A stretch of 43,174 bases of DNA from Paraburkholderia solitsugae (GCF_013177695.1 NZ_WOEY01000133.1:1-43174), one strand, 5' to 3'. Numbered from the stretch's first letter, positions 8,532 through 17,466 are shown. Made by a program: numbers and translations. The notes: generated by a model from the letters alone, not told the origin.

Positions 8532-9446
8532 TTGCGCATGACTTTCAATCTTCAGCAATTGCATGCGTTCGCCACCATCGTCGCGAGCGGCAGCCTGGGC
8601 CGTGCCGCGGAAGTGCTGCACGTCACGCAGCCCGCGCTGAGCCGCACCATCAAGCGGCTCGAGGATCAGGTCGGCGCACCGCTGTTCGAACGGCACTCGA
8701 AGGGTATGCAGCTTACTGCGATCGGCAGCGCGCTGCTGCCGCACGCCACCCTGCTGCAACGTGAAGCCGATCACGCGCGCGAGGAGATCGACGCGATGCG
8801 CGGCCTCGCGAAGGGGACGATTCGCGTCGGCGCGGTGGCGAGCATCGCAACGCTCGTGCTGCCGCTCGCGGTGAGCGGCGTGCTCGCGCGCTGGCCGAAT
8901 CTGCGTGTGGAGGTCATGGAGGGCGTGTGGGACCGGCTTGCGGATAGTCTGATGAAACACGAGATCGATCTCGCGCTCAGCATGGCGGTGCCCGACACGG
9001 ATGAGATCACGGCGATCGCCGATTGCAGGTGGGAAGACACGAGCTATGTGGTCGCCGCGCTCGACCATCCGCTGCGAGGCAAAGCGGATTTATCGCTTGC
9101 CGACACGCTCGATCAGCAATGGTGTGTGCCACCGCGTGGGACGGGTCCGTTCGAGCATATGCAGCACGTGTTTGCCAAACATGGGCTCGGCATGCCGGAT
9201 ATCGCGGTCGAGACGCGCTCGATCACCGTGCTGAAAAGCCTGGTGACGCGAGCGGGATTTCTGAGCTGGATGGCGACGCCGATGTACGACACCGAAAGTG
9301 CAGCCGGCGTGTTCGATACGCTGCCAATTCCGGGTCTGGTCGCACGCCGCACGTTGACGGCGTTTCGGCGCCGTCAGGGGATTTTGCCGAGTCCGGCGGT
9401 GAAGCTGCTGGAGCAACTCAGGCAGTTGACCGCAGTACAGGGCTAA
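8532..9446 (+). CDS. LysR-family transcriptional regulator
   Basis: 304 aa. An N-terminal winged helix-turn-helix (about residues 5-63, with GSLGRAAEVLHVTQPALSRT) is followed by a periplasmic-binding-protein-like effector domain starting near GTIRVGAVAS. It is transcribed away from the benzoylformate genes, the usual arrangement for a LysR activator of the neighbouring operon with an aromatic acid as inducer. AAAGG at 8519-8523 favours a TTG start at 8532; ATG 8538 would remove two residues and is also possible. Confidence 0.88.
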   Translation: MRMTFNLQQLHAFATIVASGSLGRAAEVLHVTQPALSRTIKRLEDQVGAPLFERHSKGMQLTAIGSALLPHATLLQREADHAREEIDAMRGLAKGTIRVGAVASIATLVLPLAVSGVLARWPNLRVEVMEGVWDRLADSLMKHEIDLALSMAVPDTDEITAIADCRWEDTSYVVAALDHPLRGKADLSLADTLDQQWCVPPRGTGPFEHMQHVFAKHGLGMPDIAVETRSITVLKSLVTRAGFLSWMATPMYDTESAAGVFDTLPIPGLVARRTLTAFRRRQGILPSPAVKLLEQLRQLTAVQG

Positions 9447-9500
9447 GTACCTGCACCAAACCAGCTGCGCCGACTGCCTTGTTCAACGCTCAATTGCAAA

Positions 9501-9538
9501 GCGGCCTTGCTTTCACTTTGAGGTGAAAGCAAGGCCGC
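9501..9538. terminator. Perfect 16-bp hairpin between convergent genes
   Basis: GCGGCCTTGCTTTCAC (9501-9516) pairs perfectly with GTGAAAGCAAGGCCGC (9523-9538) around TTTGAG. It lies between the stop codons of the LysR gene and the DUF4148 gene. There is no clear T tract, so it is a terminator by position and strength. Confidence 0.7.
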
Positions 9539-9591
9539 TCTGTGCAAGGACGACGATCAACCAAGCGCGAACCTGTTGCTCGCGCCGCCGA

Positions 9592-9918
9592 TTAATGACC
9601 GAAGTTGGCGACCGGAGCCGAATAGGAGCTCGACGTCGTTTCAGTGCGGCTGCCTGCTTGCGACGAGCCGTTGGTAGTCGTTCCATAACCGCTGGTTTGA
9701 GCAGCGCCGTTTTGCGTCGCAACGCGCGCCTCAGCAGCCTGAAGGTTTGCCGGGTAGTCGTCCATATTCGCGGTCGACGGGTTGTAGCCGGCCTTTTCCA
9801 GTTGGACCAACTCAGCGCGCACCTGGGCGCGGGTCACCGGCTGGTTGGATTGGGCAAAAGCAGCGAGCGGCGCAGTGATAAGAGCGGCGATTACAACGGC
9901 TTCGATCAGCGATTTCAT
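9592..9918 (-). CDS. DUF4148 family small secreted protein
   Basis: 108 aa. Signal peptide of about 22 residues (MKSLIEAVVIAALITAPLAAFA), then the DUF4148 core VTRAQVRAELVQLEKAGYNPS with YPANLQAAEARV, then a Ser/Thr/Gly-rich tail. GGAGGTAGTCGTC lies directly before ATG 9918. DUF4148 proteins are abundant in Burkholderiaceae, are probably periplasmic, and have no established function. Confidence 0.88.
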   Translation of the reverse strand: MKSLIEAVVIAALITAPLAAFAQSNQPVTRAQVRAELVQLEKAGYNPSTANMDDYPANLQAAEARVATQNGAAQTSGYGTTTNGSSQAGSRTETTSSSYSAPVANFGH

Positions 9919-9950
9919 GACGACTACCTCCAGAGATTGTTTTATGCCGT

Positions 9951-9974
9951 GCTGCAAACCTGTTTGTTTGCAGC
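9951..9974. other. Perfect 9-bp hairpin in the DUF4148 leader
   Basis: GCTGCAAAC (9951-9959) pairs with GTTTGCAGC (9966-9974) around a 6-nt loop. It lies between the putative promoter and the start codon, so it would be in the 5' untranslated mRNA, or it is an operator. Confidence 0.5.
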
Positions 9975-9984
9975 CAGTGATGAC

Positions 9985-10013
9985 AGTCTAGGCATCAGTG
10001 CGTATAGGGTAAA
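9985..10013 (-). promoter_or_regulatory. Candidate promoter of the DUF4148 gene
   Basis: Read leftward, TTTACC (10013-10008) and TAGACT (9990-9985) are separated by 17 bp, each matching four of six sigma-70 consensus bases. The -35 lies inside the palindrome-like TAGGGTAAACCCCTA. Read by eye only. Confidence 0.35.
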
Positions 10014-10142
10014 CCCCTAATAAGCGAATTCACTGTTGCTAGAATCGGCACAATCGTCATGAAAGGCAATTGAGATCGGCTACAAAGCGGGTTCTCAATC
10101 TTCGAGGTCTCGGGCATCACGCGCCGACTGCGCCGGACGGCC

Positions 10143-10167
10143 GACGCGACGCGACGCGACGCGACAC
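10143..10167. repeat. GACGC pentanucleotide microsatellite
   Basis: Four GACGC units and a fifth GACAC unit lie in tandem, in the intergenic DNA between cdhR and the DUF4148 gene. Confidence 0.75.
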
Positions 10168-10204
10168 GGTCGGCGCGCCGTCGCCACTCTCGTGCGCAAC
10201 GAAG

Positions 10205-11233
10205 TCAGGTTTCCGACCACGCAGGAGCCGATACCTGCGTTGCCGCGCTTGATGACAAGCTTGATGACAGCTCAGCGCCGCCGTTTCTGCCGCCCATCAC
10301 CTGCCGGTCGCTTCTCGGACTCACGCCGAACCGCGCGCGATACGTCCGCGAAAAATGCGAAGGAGACTCGAATCCGCATGCGACACAAATCGATGTGATC
10401 GACATGTCGGTCTGTTGCAGTAACTCTCGCGCCCGGGTGAGGCGCAGTTGCAGATAGAAATGCGTCGGCGTGTCCTTCAGCGACGCACAGAACAGCCGCT
10501 CCAGTTGCCGCCGCGTCACGCTGATCTCCTCGGCGAGTTGGTCGGGCGTCAGCAGTTCTTCCATATGCTGTTCCATTGCGCCGATCACCTGAATCAGCTT
10601 GCGGTTATGCACACCGTAACGCGCCGCAATTTCCATCCGCTGATGGTCCGAACGCTGCCGGATCCGGCTCACAACGAACTGTTCCGATACCGCCGAGGCC
10701 AACGCTGCGCCGTGCTTGCGGCCGATCAGGTCGAGCATCATGTCGATCGACGCAGTGCCGCCCGCACACGTGATGCGCCCCGCGCCGATTTCGAACAACT
10801 CCTGGCTCGCATTCAGCGAGGGAAAGCGCTCGCGAAACGCCGACAACGCTTCCCAATGGACGGTCACACTGTCCGAGTCGCGGAGGAGCCCGGCTTCCGC
10901 GAGAACGAAGCTGCCCGTATCGATGCCGCCGAGCGTCGTGCCCGCGCGTTCGAGCCGCTTCAGGCAATCGCCGAGCGCCCGCGTATAGCAGGCTAGCGGT
11001 TCGAAGCCCGCGACGACGAATACCGTCTGTGTCTCATGAACATCGACGATTGCCGCCTCTGCGTTGATCGAAATACCGTTGCTGGCCGCGACCGGTTCGC
11101 CATCGAGACTCAGAATGCGCCAGCGGTAGAGATCGCCGCGAAAGCGGTTCGCCACGCGCAGAGGCTCGACCGCCGACATGAAGCCGATCGCCGAAAAGCC
11201 AGGCAGCAGCAGGAACGATATATCTTCGGGCAT
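10205..11233 (-). CDS. cdhR: GlxA-type AraC-family regulator of carnitine catabolism
   Basis: 342 aa. A DJ-1/GATase1-like N-terminal domain (residues 1 to about 185, with FLLLPGFSAIGFMSAVEPLR) is followed by a C-terminal double helix-turn-helix of AraC type (about 215-320, with ISVTRRQLERLF and GFESPSHFSRTYRARFG). The nucleophile-elbow Cys of DJ-1 enzymes is Thr here (GGIDTGSF), so the domain is probably a sensor. It diverges from caiX and heads a locus with the order of the Pseudomonas aeruginosa carnitine genes, where CdhR activates the operon in response to carnitine. The long Ser-rich C-terminal tail may be dispensable. No strong ribosome site precedes ATG 11233. Confidence 0.82.
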   Translation of the reverse strand: MPEDISFLLLPGFSAIGFMSAVEPLRVANRFRGDLYRWRILSLDGEPVAASNGISINAEAAIVDVHETQTVFVVAGFEPLACYTRALGDCLKRLERAGTTLGGIDTGSFVLAEAGLLRDSDSVTVHWEALSAFRERFPSLNASQELFEIGAGRITCAGGTASIDMMLDLIGRKHGAALASAVSEQFVVSRIRQRSDHQRMEIAARYGVHNRKLIQVIGAMEQHMEELLTPDQLAEEISVTRRQLERLFCASLKDTPTHFYLQLRLTRARELLQQTDMSITSICVACGFESPSHFSRTYRARFGVSPRSDRQVMGGRNGGAELSSSLSSSAATQVSAPAWSET

Positions 11234-11595
11234 CTTGGAGAGACTCGATCAAGGACACATAGGAACACAAGCCGCAAGCGAACGCGGGGTTCCGGGCGAG
11301 CGTAGCAAGCAGCGCGTGAGCCGGCAAGGCGCACCAAAATTTACCGCGCGAATCGATGCTGCACTGCAATGGCGAACGATGCTGGTTTTCCCTCGTGGTC
11401 GCATGAGAGCAAGAACGGGTCGCTGACGGTCGCTTTGGCAGGAATATGGGGCATTAACGTTACGTCATTCGTGCAGATCAAACGCGACTCAAGCATGAGT
11501 CAAGCCGTATCGCGCAGGTCCGGGGGCCGCGCTGTCCTGCTCAGTCGCGGCACGGTTCAAAACACGCTGTTTAACGTGTCAGAAGAGGGAACGTC

Positions 11596-12549
11596 ATGAA
11601 GTTACGCGTCAAAGCCTTGCTTGCCCATCTTGCCTGTCTGGCGGCCGTCGTCGCAGCATCGCCCGTACTCGCTCAGGATCCCGCCACCTGCCGCGCAGTG
11701 CATTTTGCCGACATCGGCTGGACGGACATCACGTCGACCACCGCGCTCGCATCGACCGTATTCGAGGGACTCGGCTATCAGCCTGTTACGACCGTGGCCT
11801 CGGTGCCGATTTCGTTCGCGGGCCTGAAGAGCAAACAACTCGACGTGTCGCTCGGCTATTGGTGGCCCGTGCAAGAGAAAGCGATTGCACCGTTCGTCGA
11901 TTCGAAATCGATCCAGGTGCTGCAACCGCCTAACCTGACTGGCGCTAAAGCGACCTTCGCAGTGCCGAGTTACGAATACGACGCAGGCCTGAAGACTTTC
12001 GCCGACATCGCTAAACACCGCGATCAGCTTGACGGCAAGATCTATGGCATCGAACCCGGTAGCAGTGCAAACGCGGCGATTCTGAAAATGATCGCCAACA
12101 ATCAGTTTAGCCTCGGCGGTTTCAAGCTGATCGAATCGAGTGAAGCGGGCATGCTGGTTTCGGTGGATCGTGCCATTCGCGAGAAAAAATGGGTGGTGTT
12201 TCTCGGCTGGGAACCGCATCCGATGAATATCCAGATCGACATGAAATACCTCACCGGCAGCGAAGACGTATTCGGCCCTAACGATGGCGAAGCACGCGTT
12301 TATACGCTGACGTCCCCCGACTATCTGACGCGTTGCCCGAACGCGGGCAAGCTCGTGAGCAATCTGCGCTTCTCGACGCAACTGGAGAACGTGGTGATGC
12401 AGTCGGTGATGAACAAGGAGAAGCCCGCCGATGCCGCCAAAGCGTATCTGAGGAAGAACCCGCAAGTACTGGATACATGGCTCGCGGGCGTGAAGACCTA
12501 TGACGGTAAAGACGGCTTGCCGGCAGTGAAAGCCTATCTCGGGCTTTAA
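11596..12549 (+). CDS. caiX: Periplasmic carnitine/betaine-binding protein
   Basis: 317 aa substrate-binding protein of the OpuAC/ProX type. The signal peptide ends at about VLAQDPAT. Aromatic cage candidates are in the conserved GYWWPVQEK and LGWEPHPMN segments, which in this family hold quaternary ammonium groups. AGAGGGA lies 5 nt before ATG. The first gene after the cdhR promoter region, it would deliver carnitine to an ABC permease. No permease or ATPase is in the locus, so it probably feeds the core choline/betaine transporter encoded elsewhere, as described for CaiX in Pseudomonas. Confidence 0.85.
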   Translation: MKLRVKALLAHLACLAAVVAASPVLAQDPATCRAVHFADIGWTDITSTTALASTVFEGLGYQPVTTVASVPISFAGLKSKQLDVSLGYWWPVQEKAIAPFVDSKSIQVLQPPNLTGAKATFAVPSYEYDAGLKTFADIAKHRDQLDGKIYGIEPGSSANAAILKMIANNQFSLGGFKLIESSEAGMLVSVDRAIREKKWVVFLGWEPHPMNIQIDMKYLTGSEDVFGPNDGEARVYTLTSPDYLTRCPNAGKLVSNLRFSTQLENVVMQSVMNKEKPADAAKAYLRKNPQVLDTWLAGVKTYDGKDGLPAVKAYLGL

Positions 12550-12618
12550 CGGGGTCGCCTAGACGGGGTCGGCTAGACGGGGTCGGCTAGACGGTGCCGG
12601 CTAGGCGCGGTCGGCTTA
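12549..12618. repeat. 14-bp tandem repeat between caiX and cdhC
   Basis: Five consecutive 14-bp units read ACGGGGTCGGCTAG or a close variant, beginning inside the caiX stop codon, and a decayed sixth unit follows. The units give overlapping CTAG sites. The array lies inside the presumed operon, about 90 bp before the next start codon. Confidence 0.8.
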
Positions 12619-12705
12619 GACCCGGGCGGCTTTGACTCAGAGCTTTGCCCCCGTCCGGTTTGCATCCATCGAGTTGCGCATTTCAATCCACAGGAACTAG
12701 CACGC

Positions 12706-13635
12706 ATGAATCATGAAGTCATCGTGACCTGCGCGGTCACCGGCGCGGGCGATACGGTCGGCAAGCATCCGGCCATTCCCGTCACGCCGAAACAAATCGC
12801 CGAAGCGGCTATCGAAGCCGCGAAGGCCGGCGCCACCGTTGCGCATTGCCACGTCCGCGATCCGAAGACCGGACGCGGCAGCCGCGATCCGCAGTTGTAT
12901 CGCGAGGTCGTCGACCGGATCCGCTCCTCAGGCACCGACGTGATCATCAATCTGACGGCGGGCATGGGCGGCGATCTGGAGATCGGTTCAGGCGAAGACC
13001 CAATGCGCTTCGGCGCGGGAACCGACCTCGTCGGCGGCTTGACGCGGCTCGCGCACGTCGAGGAACTGCTGCCGGAAATCTGCACGCTCGATTGCGGCAC
13101 GCTCAATTTCGGCGACGGTGACTACATCTACGTGTCGACACCCGCGCAATTGCGGGCCGGTGCGCAGCGTATCCAGGAACTCGGCGTGAAGCCGGAGCTG
13201 GAGATCTTCGATACCGGGCATCTGTGGTTCGCCAAGCAATTGCTCAAGGAAGGCCTGCTCGACGCACCACCGCTGTTTCAGATCTGCCTCGGCATTCCAT
13301 GGGGGGCGCCCGCCGATACCACGACGATGAAAGCAATGGCCGACAACTTGCCGCCTGGCGCGCAATGGGCCGGTTTCGGCATTGGCCACATGCAGATGCC
13401 GATGGTCGCGCAGGCGATGCTCCTCGGCGGCCACGTGCGTGTCGGCCTCGAAGACAACATCTGGCTCGACAAAGGTGTGCCTGCAACGAACGGCACCCTG
13501 GTGCAACGCGCGGTCGAGATCATCGAGCGGCTCGGCGCGCGCGCGCTGACACCCGCCGAAGGTCGCCGCAAGCTCGGCTTGCCCGCGCGTGGCGAGCGGC
13601 AGTTGGAGCGGCGTGTGGCTGGACAGTACGCGTGA
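12706..13635 (+). CDS. cdhC: Dehydrocarnitine cleavage enzyme (BKACE/DUF849)
   Basis: 309 aa zinc enzyme of the beta-keto acid cleavage family. In carnitine breakdown it condenses 3-dehydrocarnitine with acetyl-CoA to give betainyl-CoA and acetoacetate. The metal ligands are visible: His47 and His49 in VAHCHVRDP and Glu249 in VGLEDN. The substrate-handling motif DTGH is intact. It lies between caiX and cdhA, the position it has in the Pseudomonas locus. Its weak ribosome site (AGGAA) is 9 nt before ATG. The C-terminal residues RRVAGQYA are non-conserved. Confidence 0.88.
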   Translation: MNHEVIVTCAVTGAGDTVGKHPAIPVTPKQIAEAAIEAAKAGATVAHCHVRDPKTGRGSRDPQLYREVVDRIRSSGTDVIINLTAGMGGDLEIGSGEDPMRFGAGTDLVGGLTRLAHVEELLPEICTLDCGTLNFGDGDYIYVSTPAQLRAGAQRIQELGVKPELEIFDTGHLWFAKQLLKEGLLDAPPLFQICLGIPWGAPADTTTMKAMADNLPPGAQWAGFGIGHMQMPMVAQAMLLGGHVRVGLEDNIWLDKGVPATNGTLVQRAVEIIERLGARALTPAEGRRKLGLPARGERQLERRVAGQYA

Positions 13636-13711
13636 CTATGAGGCGTATCCGTTGCGCCTGCTACAGCGGGCTTCAGAACCTGAGAACTCATCGGCAAAGG
13701 AAACAACAGCA

Positions 13712-14677
13712 ATGGCAGTGATCGTCGACATCAAAACATTTGCGGCAATCGGCGCGGGCGTGATCGGCAGCGGCTGGGTAGCGCGCGCGCTCGCGCACGG
13801 ACTCGACGTCGTCGCTTGGGACCCTGCTCCTGGTGCGGAAAAACAATTACGCGAGAACATCGCGAATGCGTGGCCGGCATTGGAACGCGTCGGCCTCGCC
13901 GAGGGCGCAACGCCCGACCGATTGCGCTTCGTCGATACGATTGAAGCCTGTGTCGCACAAGCGGATTTCATTCAGGAGAGCGCGCCCGAACGCGAAGAAT
14001 TGAAGCTCGCCTTGCATGAACAGATCAGCCGCGCGGCGAAGCCGGACGCGATCATTGCTTCCTCCACGTCCGGCCTGCTGCCGAGCGATTTCTATGCACG
14101 GGCGGTGAATCCACAGCGCTGCATCGTCGGGCATCCGTTCAATCCGGTGTATCTCCTGCCGCTCGTCGAAGTGCTCGGCGGCGAACGTACTGCACCGGCA
14201 ACGATCGATGCCGCGATGCAGGTTTACCGTTCTCTGTCGATGCGGCCGCTTCTCGTGCGCAAGGAAGTACCCGGCTTTATCGCCGACCGTTTGCTCGAGG
14301 CGCTGTGGCGCGAGGCGCTGCATCTGGTCAACGAAGGCGTGGCGACCACCGGCGAAATCGACGATGCGATCCGCTTCGGCGCGGGCATCCGCTGGTCGTT
14401 CATGGGCACGTTCCTGACCTACACGCTGGCGGGTGGTGATGCGGGCATGCGCCACTTCATGCAGCAGTTTGGACCGGCTCTGGCGCTGCCGTGGACTAAA
14501 CTGGTAGCACCGCCGCTGACTGATGAATTGATCGATCGAGTGGTGGACGGCACATCTGAACAGGTCGGGCCGCGCTCGATCAAGCAGCTCGAACGGTATC
14601 GGGATGATTGCATTACGAGTGTGCTGGCGGCGATTGGGGAAGCCAAGGCGCGGCACGGGTTGCTTTCCGCGGAGTGA
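13712..14677 (+). CDS. cdhA: L-carnitine dehydrogenase
   Basis: 321 aa, of the 3-hydroxyacyl-CoA dehydrogenase superfamily. The NAD-binding motif GAGVIGSGWVARALAHG is near the N-terminus, followed by SSTSGLLPSDF and GHPFNPVYLLPLVEV, the carnitine-dehydrogenase subgroup form of the H-P-x-N-P catalytic block. It oxidises L-carnitine at C3 to 3-dehydrocarnitine with NAD. AAAGGA lies 9-10 nt before ATG 13712; the open frame extends back into cdhC but without homologous sequence. The single-domain length differs from the two-domain forms fused to the thioesterase that some bacteria have; here the thioesterase is the next gene. Confidence 0.88.
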   Translation: MAVIVDIKTFAAIGAGVIGSGWVARALAHGLDVVAWDPAPGAEKQLRENIANAWPALERVGLAEGATPDRLRFVDTIEACVAQADFIQESAPEREELKLALHEQISRAAKPDAIIASSTSGLLPSDFYARAVNPQRCIVGHPFNPVYLLPLVEVLGGERTAPATIDAAMQVYRSLSMRPLLVRKEVPGFIADRLLEALWREALHLVNEGVATTGEIDDAIRFGAGIRWSFMGTFLTYTLAGGDAGMRHFMQQFGPALALPWTKLVAPPLTDELIDRVVDGTSEQVGPRSIKQLERYRDDCITSVLAAIGEAKARHGLLSAE

Positions 14678-14776
14678 TGCGACGTGCTGGAAGTCGCGCC
14701 GCCCCGCATGGATGGGTCGGCGGCGTATGATCGCTGCGGCCAGTGCCGTTCATAGGAAAGAAGGAGACGATTGCAC

Positions 14777-15301
14777 ATGCACATGCCGCACCCTGCTTCG
14801 CTGCCCTGCTATCACGACACCGTGCGCGCTGAGTGGGTCGACTACAACGGCCACTTGCGCGACGCGTTCTACATGCTGATTTTTAGCTTCGCGACTGATG
14901 CGCTGATTGATGTCATCGGGCTGCCTGATTCAGTGCGCAAAGAACGGGGCCGTTCGATCTATACGCTCGAAGCGCATATCAACTACCTGCATGAAATCAA
15001 GGAGGGCGCGCAGGTTCGCGTCGATATGCGCGTGCTGGGGCATGACGCAAAGCGGCTGCATCTTTACCTCGAGATGTTTGCTGATGATGGCGTCGAACCA
15101 GTGGCCGCAGGCGAACAGATGCTGCTGCACGTCGATACCGGTGGCCCGCGCGCCGTTGCCTTCGACCCTGATGTCGAGGCGCGCGTTCGAGCGTTGGCGC
15201 AAGCGCATACTGGGTTGCCGGCGGCCAGGTTTGCGGGCCGCGTGATCGGCTTGCCTGTCAAGACGCGAGGCAATGTGACTGAGGGGAACGAGCATGCTTG
15301 A
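14777..15301 (+). CDS. cdhB: Betainyl-CoA thioesterase (hotdog fold)
   Basis: 174 aa 4-hydroxybenzoyl-CoA-thioesterase-like protein. The acidic active-site motif EWVDYNGHLRDAFY is near residue 20. It would hydrolyse betainyl-CoA to glycine betaine and CoA, the last step of the dehydrogenase route. AAGGAG (14761-14766) gives 10 nt spacing to ATG 14777; TTG 14771 is too close. The 3' end overlaps the hydrolase start by 8 bp, indicating translational coupling. Confidence 0.85.
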   Translation: MHMPHPASLPCYHDTVRAEWVDYNGHLRDAFYMLIFSFATDALIDVIGLPDSVRKERGRSIYTLEAHINYLHEIKEGAQVRVDMRVLGHDAKRLHLYLEMFADDGVEPVAAGEQMLLHVDTGGPRAVAFDPDVEARVRALAQAHTGLPAARFAGRVIGLPVKTRGNVTEGNEHA

Positions 15302-16265
15302 ACCGGAGATTGCTGCGTTTATCGCACGGACCGCTGCCATCTACGCGGGGCATTCGACTTCATTGCCGCCGAGCGAGCAGCGCGCGATTTACGAGCGCTA
15401 TGCGGCTGCACTTACACCCCCTCTGCCAGCCGACGTGATAGCCGAAGACGCGGTGTTTGAAGCGAGCGCCGGGCATCCGATCAGGCTGCGGCTTTATCGG
15501 AATCGTGGAAAGGCGAGGGGGACACCCTGCGGCACCGTCTTGTACTTTCACGGTGGCGGCTTCGTGCTCGGGTCGTTGGATAGTCACGAGACCGTGACTG
15601 CACGTCTTGCCGCGGATACCGGACTCGACGTGATTGCAGTCGATTACCGGCTTGCTCCGGAACACCGTGCCCCAGCCGCGCATGACGATTGTCTGGAGAT
15701 TACGCTCGCGGCATTGGCAGGCCGGCTGCCGTTCGACTCGCTATCAGAGGGTGCGCTGCAATTGGCGGGCGATAGTGCCGGCGCCAATCTCGCTGCCAGC
15801 ATCGCTATGCGGCTGCGCGATGACGGTGTTCAGGGCGTACGCGGACTTGCACTGGTTTATCCGATGCTCGGCACCGAGCCGCAAATGCCTGCGCGCGAAA
15901 GCGAAGCGCATGCGCCGATGCTGACGCTTGCCGATGTCCATGCGTTTCGCGATCTGTATTGGGGCGCTAGCGAGGACAAACACGGGGGCGAACGCGCACC
16001 TTATCCAGCGTGGACGATACCGCTCGATGCGGCGCGCTTCGACGGACTCCCGCCGACGCTTGCCATCGGGGTCGAACACGATCCGTTACGGGACGACGCG
16101 AGGGTGTTTGTCGAACGCGTTAATGCGGCCGGTGGACAGGGCCGGCTATGGATTGGAACCGGACTCGTACATGGGTGCTGGCGCGCGCTCGAATCGAGTC
16201 CCGGTGTAAAGGCGTTGCATCACACTGTCTGCCAGTTTCTAGGCGAGCATTCCGCCCTCCCGTGA
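15294..16265 (+). CDS. hocS: HSL-family alpha/beta hydrolase, probable short-chain acylcarnitine hydrolase
   Basis: 323 aa carboxylesterase of the hormone-sensitive-lipase type. The oxyanion motif HGGGF (YFHGGGFVLGS) precedes nucleophile Ser161 in GDSAGAN; the rest of the triad is probably Asp263 (VEHDPLRDD) and His293 (LVHGCWR). No signal peptide. It overlaps cdhB by 8 bp and closes the carnitine operon at the position of the Pseudomonas aeruginosa hydrolase HocS, which releases carnitine from short-chain acylcarnitines. The role is inferred from position and family; a general esterase is the alternative. Its stop codon lies 14 bp from that of the convergent esterase. Confidence 0.78.
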   Translation: MLEPEIAAFIARTAAIYAGHSTSLPPSEQRAIYERYAAALTPPLPADVIAEDAVFEASAGHPIRLRLYRNRGKARGTPCGTVLYFHGGGFVLGSLDSHETVTARLAADTGLDVIAVDYRLAPEHRAPAAHDDCLEITLAALAGRLPFDSLSEGALQLAGDSAGANLAASIAMRLRDDGVQGVRGLALVYPMLGTEPQMPARESEAHAPMLTLADVHAFRDLYWGASEDKHGGERAPYPAWTIPLDAARFDGLPPTLAIGVEHDPLRDDARVFVERVNAAGGQGRLWIGTGLVHGCWRALESSPGVKALHHTVCQFLGEHSALP

Positions 16266-16279
16266 TGCCCCATCACGTC

Positions 16280-17122
16280 TCACGTTTGTGCTGCTCCCCC
16301 ACTCTTCTTGAACGAACTGGCAAAGAACAGCACCTGATATTGCACCGCGTTCGCCCAATACGTCCACGTATGCCCGCCAGGCCGCTCCGCGTAATCATGC
16401 GGCACGCCCAACTCGACGAGCCGCGCATGCAGCATCCGGTTCGACTGAACAAACGAGTCACTCACCCCGCAATCGATCGTCAGCGCAATATGCGCCTTTG
16501 CCAAACTACGGGCGTTCTCAACAATCGCCTCGTTGTTCCAGAAGTCGGCGTGACGGGCCGGATCCCCAAATACCTGATCGATCCCAGGCTCATCCTCACA
16601 GCCGCGCGGATCGACCGCTCCGCTAATACTTCCGGCAGCGCCGAATTCGTCCGGCCGGTCTAGCGCGATATGCAACGCCCCGAACCCGCCCATGCTCAAC
16701 CCCGTGATCGCACGGGCCTGCCGCGTCGCGATCGTGCGGAAATGCGTATCGATATAGCCGACGACTTCCGTCCCGACATAGGTTTCGTAACGGCTGCGCG
16801 GATCGACAGGGCTGTCGATATACCAGCTCTCGTGACCGCCGTCCGGCATGACGAGAATCACGTGATAGCGGTCGGCCAGTGTGCCGATGTGCGAATTCGC
16901 GGTCCAGTCAGTGTAATCACCGCCTGAACCGTGCAGCAAGTAGACAACGGGGAAGCGATCGGTCGCCTTACCGTGCGCGTAATGGTCGGGCAGCACCACC
17001 GTCGCCTCCAACGACTTATGCATGGCGGCGCTGGGAATGGTGACGACCCTGGTCTGAAACGCCCAGACCGGGTTCGTGAGAAGCAGCGTCAGAATGAGCC
17101 AGAACGCACGATTTATTCTCAT
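16280..17122 (-). CDS. Exported esterase of the FrmB/antigen-85-like family
   Basis: 280 aa. Signal peptide MRINRAFWLILTLLLTNPVWA, then an alpha/beta hydrolase of the putative-esterase (esterase D) family. Visible are YLLHGSGGDYTDW, nucleophile elbow GLSMGGFGA, Asp in IDCGVSDSF and His in RPGGHTWTYW. The last element resembles acetyl-xylan or feruloyl esterases and formylglutathione hydrolase. The export signal argues for a periplasmic or secreted esterase. AGGGGAAAG precedes ATG 17122; the frame start at 17161 would extend the n-region by 13 residues. Substrate unknown. It converges on the carnitine operon without evident functional link. Confidence 0.8.
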   Translation of the reverse strand: MRINRAFWLILTLLLTNPVWAFQTRVVTIPSAAMHKSLEATVVLPDHYAHGKATDRFPVVYLLHGSGGDYTDWTANSHIGTLADRYHVILVMPDGGHESWYIDSPVDPRSRYETYVGTEVVGYIDTHFRTIATRQARAITGLSMGGFGALHIALDRPDEFGAAGSISGAVDPRGCEDEPGIDQVFGDPARHADFWNNEAIVENARSLAKAHIALTIDCGVSDSFVQSNRMLHARLVELGVPHDYAERPGGHTWTYWANAVQYQVLFFASSFKKSGGAAQT

Positions 17123-17466
17123 GGTTTGTCGCTTTCCCCTTTCTATGTGTCCGAAGAACACTGTCTGGCATCTGGCGGCAAAATTCTGGAGATGACTCTA
17201 GCAATGGCGACTTACAACCAAATTTCAGCGAAGCATACGGTCTTGTCAGCTTGGCGCCGCATTCATTGGCCGGGGATACACGTTACCCACGCAACACGGC
17301 CAGACCGACGCGGCGAAATCACCGTGCTGCCCTCATGGGCGCCTGATCTGACCGAGGACATCACGCTCTGAAGCTCCCGCTCTGCCAATCCTGGCAGATA
17401 ACGCGTGACGGCCCCCATCAGAAAACTCCCACGTGCCAGACACATCGCGCAGCAAGGGCGTTTGCG
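17123..17466. other. Gene-free stretch
   Basis: About 340 bp between the esterase start and the MarR stop. Short open frames here have no ribosome sites or recognisable sequence. I see no hairpin or repeat. Confidence 0.6.
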
